A stretch of DNA of 34,845 nt from the NCBI RefSeq assembly GCF_001679325.1, contig NZ_LZMX01000009.1, one strand, 5' to 3'. Under the pieces are notes generated by a model. It saw only the letters and a list, made by a program, of their open reading frames with translations, had not been told where the DNA came from and did no database searches. The position numbers and the translations under genes are program-made. Position 1 is the first letter of the stretch, and the number at the start of each line of letters is the position of its first letter. Below, one piece after another: positions 30,782 through 34,845 of this stretch. This DNA is from Haemophilus_D parainfluenzae_AD (lineage in GTDB: Bacteria; Pseudomonadota; Gammaproteobacteria; Enterobacterales; Pasteurellaceae).

Positions 30782-32761
30782 TTATTCATTTACTAACTTT
30801 TTTCTTTGTTCCCACGCCTCTTTATCTGCTTTAGTTAAGAAAATTGGGGTGGCTTCCTGTTTGGCTTTCGGTTTTGTGCGTAACAGTTCAAAACCTTGCT
30901 GATGCTCAATCGTAACAACCGGATTGCGTTCCGCTTGAATTTCATCTGCTTTTTCCAATACATTCTTCAAGCGTCTATCACTACGCTCTTGACGTGTTTT
31001 CTCAACAAACGGCATTGGGAACGCATCACGTTTATTGCCATCTAATTCGGCATAACAAACAAAAGTGCCGTCTTGCTTTCTCACAATCACTTGGCTTGGA
31101 TCATGAATATCAAACATCACTTGCACCTTTTGCCCATCAACATCGAGCAATTTCGCGCTAAAGTAATAATTATTGAAAAGTTGTAACCAACCACGTTGTG
31201 CCACACGTAATGTACTTGGGCGGAATAAATCCCTAGCTTCCACTGGCGTAACAAAGACCAAATCATCAGGGTTCACTTTCTCCATCAACTGACGGCGTTT
31301 TTGTGCCGGTGTCATACCAATTTCACTATGCACATGCTCGTTGTTGTACCAATCAACCCCAGCTTGGACCGCATCTAAAAACTGATTCCAACTTGGCAAT
31401 TTGCCCACTGCCCATTGTTGTTTTGGCGTTAGCTGTGTCGCACCTTTACGTTTTGCTTTATCCAGTGAAATCACTGCTGTGCTCACTTGTCGAATAGTGT
31501 CGCGGTCTGCCCCTGTGCCGTGATAGGTTTCAAACTGGCGAGCGATACGATATAAAATCGTTTGATGCACCCGCTCAATAATCCCACGCCCTTGTGGGTT
31601 GCCCGGAATCCCTGTTTGGTGATTAATCCCCAAACGTGGCAACATCCCCGTAATATCACCATCAAGCATCCAGTTTTTCTCACCACCACCGTTATCGGAG
31701 TAATAAATTGCCGGTATACCATAGCGCTCCACGCCATAACGCAAGGCATCAGCCACTGCCAGAACGTTTTCCGCCAAGCTTGCCGACCAACCCACAATAA
31801 AACGACAAGGTGCATCCATTATTAATGTCACCTCAGGAATAAATGGGCGACCGTGTTCAGGATGGGCGACTTTCAATTTCATCGCATGGCCATCACCCAC
31901 CCACACATCATTTACCTGCAATACACTCCAGTCGCGTTTCACATAAGTGTTAAGAGCGCGGAGTTCAGAACCTGTCTTACGACCAATTTCCTTAATGTGT
32001 TTTGGCAATTTCGCCAACGCAGCACGAACTTGGTCAATGCTCGGTTTCATCTCTAAACGCAATGGCTCGTCTGCAAAACGTGCATCCCATTCAGCCGAAA
32101 AATAGTGATAGGCTTCTGCAACATTGATGCCATTGGTTTGGCGATACACCGCCAAAAAGTCAGGCAACCACACAATTTCTTCTGCCTTTTTCGCCACCCG
32201 TTGCATTGGTGCGAGGGCTTTTAATCTTTCTTCAGGGGTATCTGCCTTTTCATAATCCAACACCCACTGATTCAAAGTGCGGTCAGATAAAGTGCGATTT
32301 TTCCCTTTCTTGTTATTGGCGGTTTCCACCAATCTCATCAAATCATCGGAAATGCCACCATGTTTGATTTGTTCACAAAAGAACTTAATCGCCTTATAAC
32401 GTGGCTGAGCCTGTTCAAGCTGTGCCACTTGAGCAACCAACGCCATTCTTGCCCCAGCCACTTCACGTTGTTTTTCCGTTAAGGTTTTTAATTCCACCTG
32501 ACGGAGATCGGCGGGGAGGGATTTGGGTTTGGCTTTTACAATAGATACTGCAAACTTTGTGCGAATCTCGTCTTGTAATGTCTGTGGTAAAGAACAAAGC
32601 GCATATTCCACTCCGCCACCTTTGCCAACGCGCTTACGGGATTCCCAATTTTCGCGTTTTGCTTTATCTAAAACATTTTTGTGTGCTTGCGGTAAGGTTG
32701 AAAGTTTAAGTTTTAATAACTCCGCCACCGAATAGTGCGTTTTTAAAGAAATTTCATTCAT
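30782..32761 (-). CDS. Transposase A (MuA-type DDE recombinase)
   Basis: 659 residues. N-terminal HTH domain (THYSVAELLKLKLSTLPQAH, about 8-27) and two further end-binding domains; catalytic core with D290 (VWVGDGH), D356 (YYSDNGGG) and E396 (GIIERVH), matching MuA D269, D336, E392. The C-terminus, rich in charge (QERSDRRLKNVLEKADEIQA), would contact B. It cuts and joins phage ends to target DNA for integration and replication. ATG has AGGATC upstream. All key residues are present. Confidence 0.96.
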   Translation of the reverse strand: MNEISLKTHYSVAELLKLKLSTLPQAHKNVLDKAKRENWESRKRVGKGGGVEYALCSLPQTLQDEIRTKFAVSIVKAKPKSLPADLRQVELKTLTEKQREVAGARMALVAQVAQLEQAQPRYKAIKFFCEQIKHGGISDDLMRLVETANNKKGKNRTLSDRTLNQWVLDYEKADTPEERLKALAPMQRVAKKAEEIVWLPDFLAVYRQTNGINVAEAYHYFSAEWDARFADEPLRLEMKPSIDQVRAALAKLPKHIKEIGRKTGSELRALNTYVKRDWSVLQVNDVWVGDGHAMKLKVAHPEHGRPFIPEVTLIMDAPCRFIVGWSASLAENVLAVADALRYGVERYGIPAIYYSDNGGGEKNWMLDGDITGMLPRLGINHQTGIPGNPQGRGIIERVHQTILYRIARQFETYHGTGADRDTIRQVSTAVISLDKAKRKGATQLTPKQQWAVGKLPSWNQFLDAVQAGVDWYNNEHVHSEIGMTPAQKRRQLMEKVNPDDLVFVTPVEARDLFRPSTLRVAQRGWLQLFNNYYFSAKLLDVDGQKVQVMFDIHDPSQVIVRKQDGTFVCYAELDGNKRDAFPMPFVEKTRQERSDRRLKNVLEKADEIQAERNPVVTIEHQQGFELLRTKPKAKQEATPIFLTKADKEAWEQRKKLVNE

Positions 32762-32804
32762 AAATGATCCTTTTAGTTTCTTTTACGTTTAAATTCCTTT
32801 AAGA

Positions 32805-33083
32805 TTAAAACTTATTCGTTAAAACAGGTCTTCGGTTACGTTCAATTCGTTCCCGAGAACGCGCAGCCCAAATCTCTTCAGGAGCAACGCCAACCGCATT
32901 AGCGATAAGTCTTTCCATTTTTGGATAAGGCTTATCAAGTGCGGTCTTTAATGTGTTGTAACTCACGTTTCCTGCTTGAGCTAAAGAACGCAAAGACCAC
33001 CCGTTTTTACGCAACGCCGCCAAAATATCCGCACGATGCCAATCATTTGCTGCGGCTTTTTTTGTGTCGCTTAATACACTCAT
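32805..33083 (-). CDS. ner: Ner-like DNA-binding regulator
   Basis: 92 residues of the Ner/Nlp family: HRADILAALRKNGWSLRSLA then GNVSYNTLKTALDKPYPKME, the lambda repressor-like HTH, and EEIWAARSRERIERN at the end. In Mu, Ner represses the early and repressor promoters to favour the lytic cycle. It is divergent from the repressor, and AAGGGG precedes its ATG. Confidence 0.92.
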   Translation of the reverse strand: MSVLSDTKKAAANDWHRADILAALRKNGWSLRSLAQAGNVSYNTLKTALDKPYPKMERLIANAVGVAPEEIWAARSRERIERNRRPVLTNKF

Positions 33084-33123
33084 TTAATACACCCCTTTTT
33101 ATGTACCTAGTGCGTGTATTAAA

Positions 33124-33257
33124 CCGTAAAACTTTAAACAAATCAACCGTAAAACTTAAATTTTTTAAAAATATTTTTGCTTTACGTTTAAGTTTTAACA
33201 AAATCAAAGACTTATAGATTTGTTTTACGATTAACAAAAACAAATGGAAACCGTAAA
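33124..33257. promoter_or_regulatory. Operator region between ner and repressor
   Basis: Five CGTAAA/TTTACG boxes lie in the 176-bp gap: CCGTAAAACTTTAAAC (33124-33139), CCGTAAAACTTAAATT (33147-33162), inverted TTTACGTTTAAGTTTTAA (33181-33198), TGTTTTACGATTAACA (33221-33236) and CCGTAAAAG (33250-33258). The first two are 23 bp apart, about two helical turns. These are likely operators for the repressor and/or Ner and must contain the divergent early and repressor promoters, whose -35/-10 boxes I could not fix with confidence. Confidence 0.7.
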
Positions 33258-33259
33258 AG

Positions 33260-33964
33260 ATGAGCAAGCCAAACATTTACGATGAAAACTTCTCAAATCG
33301 CATGAAATTGATCGCAGAAAAAAGCTTTAAGAATAATTACAGTGAATTTGCTAGAGCAGTTGGCGTAGCCCAAGCGTCATTGGCGCGTTGGGTAAAAGGA
33401 GAAGCAGACCCTTCTAGAATGAATTTAATAAAAATTGCAGATGCTTCAGGCGTAAACCTTGAATGGTTAGCCCTTGGTGTTGGTGATATGGACGATACAA
33501 AACCACAGACAGTAAAACATGACATTAATCTACAGGCTGGCAATGACGAAACCTTTGCAGAGATTGAAGACTGCCGAGAAATCCGTCTATCCGCAGGCGG
33601 TGGAGCATTTAATAATGGTTACGAAGAAATAACCACAACCAAGGTTGAACGCGCATGGCTGCAGTCTCGCCGATTAAAAGCGAAGGATTGCGCCATGTTC
33701 CTGGTAAGTGGTGAGAGCATGTACCCAACCTTGAAAGATGGCGAAGAAATCATTGTTGACCGCTCTAAGCGCGAATTAACAGAAGGGAAAATATTTGTAC
33801 TAAACCACAACGGATCAATGTTGGTAAAGAAAGTACAGTTTACCTACGGTGGAGTAGAGCTAATTAGTGACAACCCATCCTATCGACCATTAAAGCTAGA
33901 TACAGAAGAAGCAAACAGCCTTGTCGTGATTGGGCAAGTCGTGCGTGGTTATCGGGACTTCTAA
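33260..33964 (+). CDS. Phage repressor, HTH plus S24 (LexA-like) peptidase
   Basis: 234 residues. HTH at about 26-46 (NYSEFARAVGVAQASLARWV), then a linker with a likely self-cleavage pair near A112-G113 (LSAGGGAFN), then the S24 peptidase fold with S153 (GESM) and K190 (MLVKKVQ). Binds operators to keep lysogeny and should self-cleave when RecA is activated by DNA damage. Mu's own repressor has no such peptidase, so induction here is probably SOS-linked. Opposite orientation to ner. Confidence 0.93.
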   Translation: MSKPNIYDENFSNRMKLIAEKSFKNNYSEFARAVGVAQASLARWVKGEADPSRMNLIKIADASGVNLEWLALGVGDMDDTKPQTVKHDINLQAGNDETFAEIEDCREIRLSAGGGAFNNGYEEITTTKVERAWLQSRRLKAKDCAMFLVSGESMYPTLKDGEEIIVDRSKRELTEGKIFVLNHNGSMLVKKVQFTYGGVELISDNPSYRPLKLDTEEANSLVVIGQVVRGYRDF

Positions 33965-34175
33965 TATGTCACCGATATCAATGTCGGTAACATTCCCGAA
34001 AACCGCATCACAAGCGATTTCTTAATATTTTAAAGCACAAAGGCAAGGAAGCCAGTGTTCCTTTCAAATACCCCCAAATAATGGTGAATTTTCGCTAATT
34101 CTCCCCATAATCACACACAACAAACTGCTAGATTTCACCTAAACGCACCAAAACAACCATCAATAACCAATAAAA

Positions 34176-34203
34176 AAGGCAGTTTCCACATAGAAACTGC
34201 CTT
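34176..34203. terminator. Terminator between repressor and phage end
   Basis: Perfect 11-bp stem AAGGCAGTTTC / GAAACTGCCTT, 6-base loop. On the minus strand it is followed by TTTTTT, so it best stops transcription entering the prophage from outside; on the plus strand it may end the repressor transcript despite a poor T run. Confidence 0.75.
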
Positions 34204-34226
34204 AAACCCATTTATTAAAAACTTTA

Positions 34227-34266
34227 AAACCTTTTTAAAATGATCTTTAAAATTTTAAAAAGGTTT
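34227..34266. repeat. AT-rich 15-bp inverted repeat
   Basis: AAACCTTTTTAAAAT (34227-34241) and ATTTTAAAAAGGTTT (34252-34266), perfect arms with a 10-base spacer. Close to the transposase sites; could bind a host DNA-bending protein or be a cruciform. Function unknown. Confidence 0.5.
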
Positions 34267-34292
34267 AAAAACTACAAATCCACCGTTCATTT

Positions 34293-34447
34293 TTATGCAA
34301 AATAAAACCCAATTTTCGACCATTTTACAGATTTTCCCACCATTTTCATTTTTTGCATAAATCCGACCAGCAAATCACCCAACCCCGCACCACACAAGCC
34401 CTAAACCAAATTTTTCCCGCCAAATTTTTTCTTTTCCTTTATGCAAA
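34293..34447. promoter_or_regulatory. Transposase binding sites at the phage left end
   Basis: TTTGCATAA 9-mers at 34293-34301 (as TTATGCAAA), 34352-34360 (direct) and 34439-34447 (as TTATGCAAA). The outermost ends 17-18 bp from the junction, as at the other end. Wider spacing than at the right end matches Mu, where L1 and L2 are far apart. Confidence 0.75.
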
Positions 34448-34466
34448 TATTGTCACTACCCCACAC

Positions 34467-34845
34467 GCAACAGCAAATACAGCTAATGCAACNNNNNNNN
34501 NNNNNNNNNNNNNNNNNNNNNNNNNNNNNNNNNNNNNNNNNNNNNNNNNNNNNNNNNNNNNNNNNNNNNNNNNNNNNNNNNNNNNNNNNNNNNNNNNNNN
34601 NNNNNNNNNNNNNNNNNNNNNNNNNNNNNNNNNNNNNNNNNNNNNNGCAACAGCAAATACTGCTAATGCAACAGCAAGTACTGCGAACGCAACAGCCAAT
34701 ACTGCTAATGCAACAGCAAATACCGCCAATGCGACTGCGAATACCGCGAACGCAACGGCCAATACGGCGAACGCAACGGCGAATACGGCTAATGCAACAG
34801 CGAATACTGCTAATGCAACAGCCAATACAGCTAATGCAACAGCAA
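34467..34845 (+). pseudogene. Adhesin stalk, downstream part
   Basis: The NATANTA heptads resume in the right frame immediately after the prophage (GCA ACA GCA AAT...) and continue to the window end. Across the gap the codon phase is kept. One unit has Ser for Asn (ATASTANA). No start codon or C-terminal anchor is in view. Same host gene as 3-389, split by the insertion. Confidence 0.8.
34493..34646. other. Assembly gap (154 N)
   Basis: Run of N within the heptad repeat. Its length of 154 preserves the reading frame on both sides, so it may be a size estimate rather than a fixed filler, but copy number of the repeat here is unknown. Confidence 0.99.

Larger units (their letters stand above)
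33965..34292. other. Gene-free phage left end
   Basis: No gene is supported. It holds a weak hairpin just after the repressor (GTCACCGA / TCGGTAAC, one mismatch, 33967-33990, no T run), the terminator at 34176-34203, an AT-rich 15-bp inverted repeat (34227-34266), and the approach to the transposase sites. The rest shows no repeat or promoter that I can defend. Confidence 0.6.
390..34464 (-). mobile_element. Mu-like transposable prophage, complete
   Basis: About 34.1 kb with the whole Mu gene order: repressor, Ner, A, B, early genes, Mor, lysis, packaging, head, tail, Com and modification. Host repeat sequence lies on both sides. The flanks share the 5-base direct repeat ACGCA (385-389 and 34465-34469). 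Removing one copy and the insert restores both reading frame and heptad phase, as expected for Mu-type transposition with a 5-bp target duplication. The boundary is uncertain by about 1 bp: one end reads TATAAG at 390, the other CCCCAC(A) at 34464/34465. The usual terminal TG/CA is seen only if the right boundary is 34465. All structural genes are open, so it may be inducible; the methyltransferase is the one gene that looks damaged. Confidence 0.95.

Noticed and set aside
33043..33276. 77-codon minus-strand frame across the operator region
   Set aside because: Runs over AT-rich operator repeats and the divergent starts; low-complexity Lys/Leu/Phe composition.
33965..34438. Genes or tRNA-like structures in the phage left end
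   Set aside because: No frame with a ribosome site and no cloverleaf found; only hairpins and AT-rich sequence.

Overview
The window holds one essentially complete Mu-like transposable prophage of about 34.1 kb (390-34464). It is inserted in the stalk repeat of a host trimeric autotransporter adhesin gene, and host sequence is visible on both sides (1-389 and 34465-34845, the latter with a 154-base assembly gap). The host is a Pasteurellaceae of the Haemophilus type. The 9-base Haemophilus uptake sequence AAGTGCGGT occurs 17 times by my reading, the base composition is AT-rich, and gene content and order follow phage Mu and the H. influenzae prophage FluMu. Species cannot be told from this window.

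Almost everything is on the minus strand, so the phage left (early) end is at the right of the window. Reading right to left: three transposase end-binding sites; an S24/LexA-type repressor on the plus strand; an operator region with repeated CGTAAA boxes; Ner; transposase A; a plus-strand 109-aa gene with its own promoter and terminator; the target-selection ATPase B; small early genes including DUF3164 and gp16; a secreted-protein moron between two terminators; and the Mor activator. The late genes follow: lysis (GH108 endolysin, a possible holin, overlapping Rz/Rz1-like spanins), DNA packaging (DUF1804 small terminase, large terminase), portal, gpF, gpG, protease/scaffold, capsid, gp36-gp38, sheath, tube, frameshifted tail chaperone, tape measure, gpN, gpP, spike, gp46-gp48, tail fibre and fibre assembly. 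Last come a permuted NlpC/P60-like protein, a small protein, Com and an adenine methyltransferase, then a terminator and the three right-end transposase sites.

The sequence also suggests how the phage is regulated. Three late promoters (before the endolysin, before protease I and before gp46) share the box GTGCTGAAGTC exactly 41 bases from start of box to start of a -10-like hexamer. This divides the late genes into three operons much as in Mu, probably under the Mor/C-family activator. The endolysin promoter lies inside a terminator hairpin, so upstream transcripts should be stopped while activated late transcripts should escape.

Other points of note: a canonical A AAA AAG slippery site in the tail chaperone gene; an in-frame amber codon cutting 39 codons from the methyltransferase; a possible Barnase/EndoU-like nuclease domain at the C-terminus of gpF; and a plus-strand gene cassette lodged between transposase genes A and B. 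The annotation rests on reading the sequence and on family knowledge; no database search was run.
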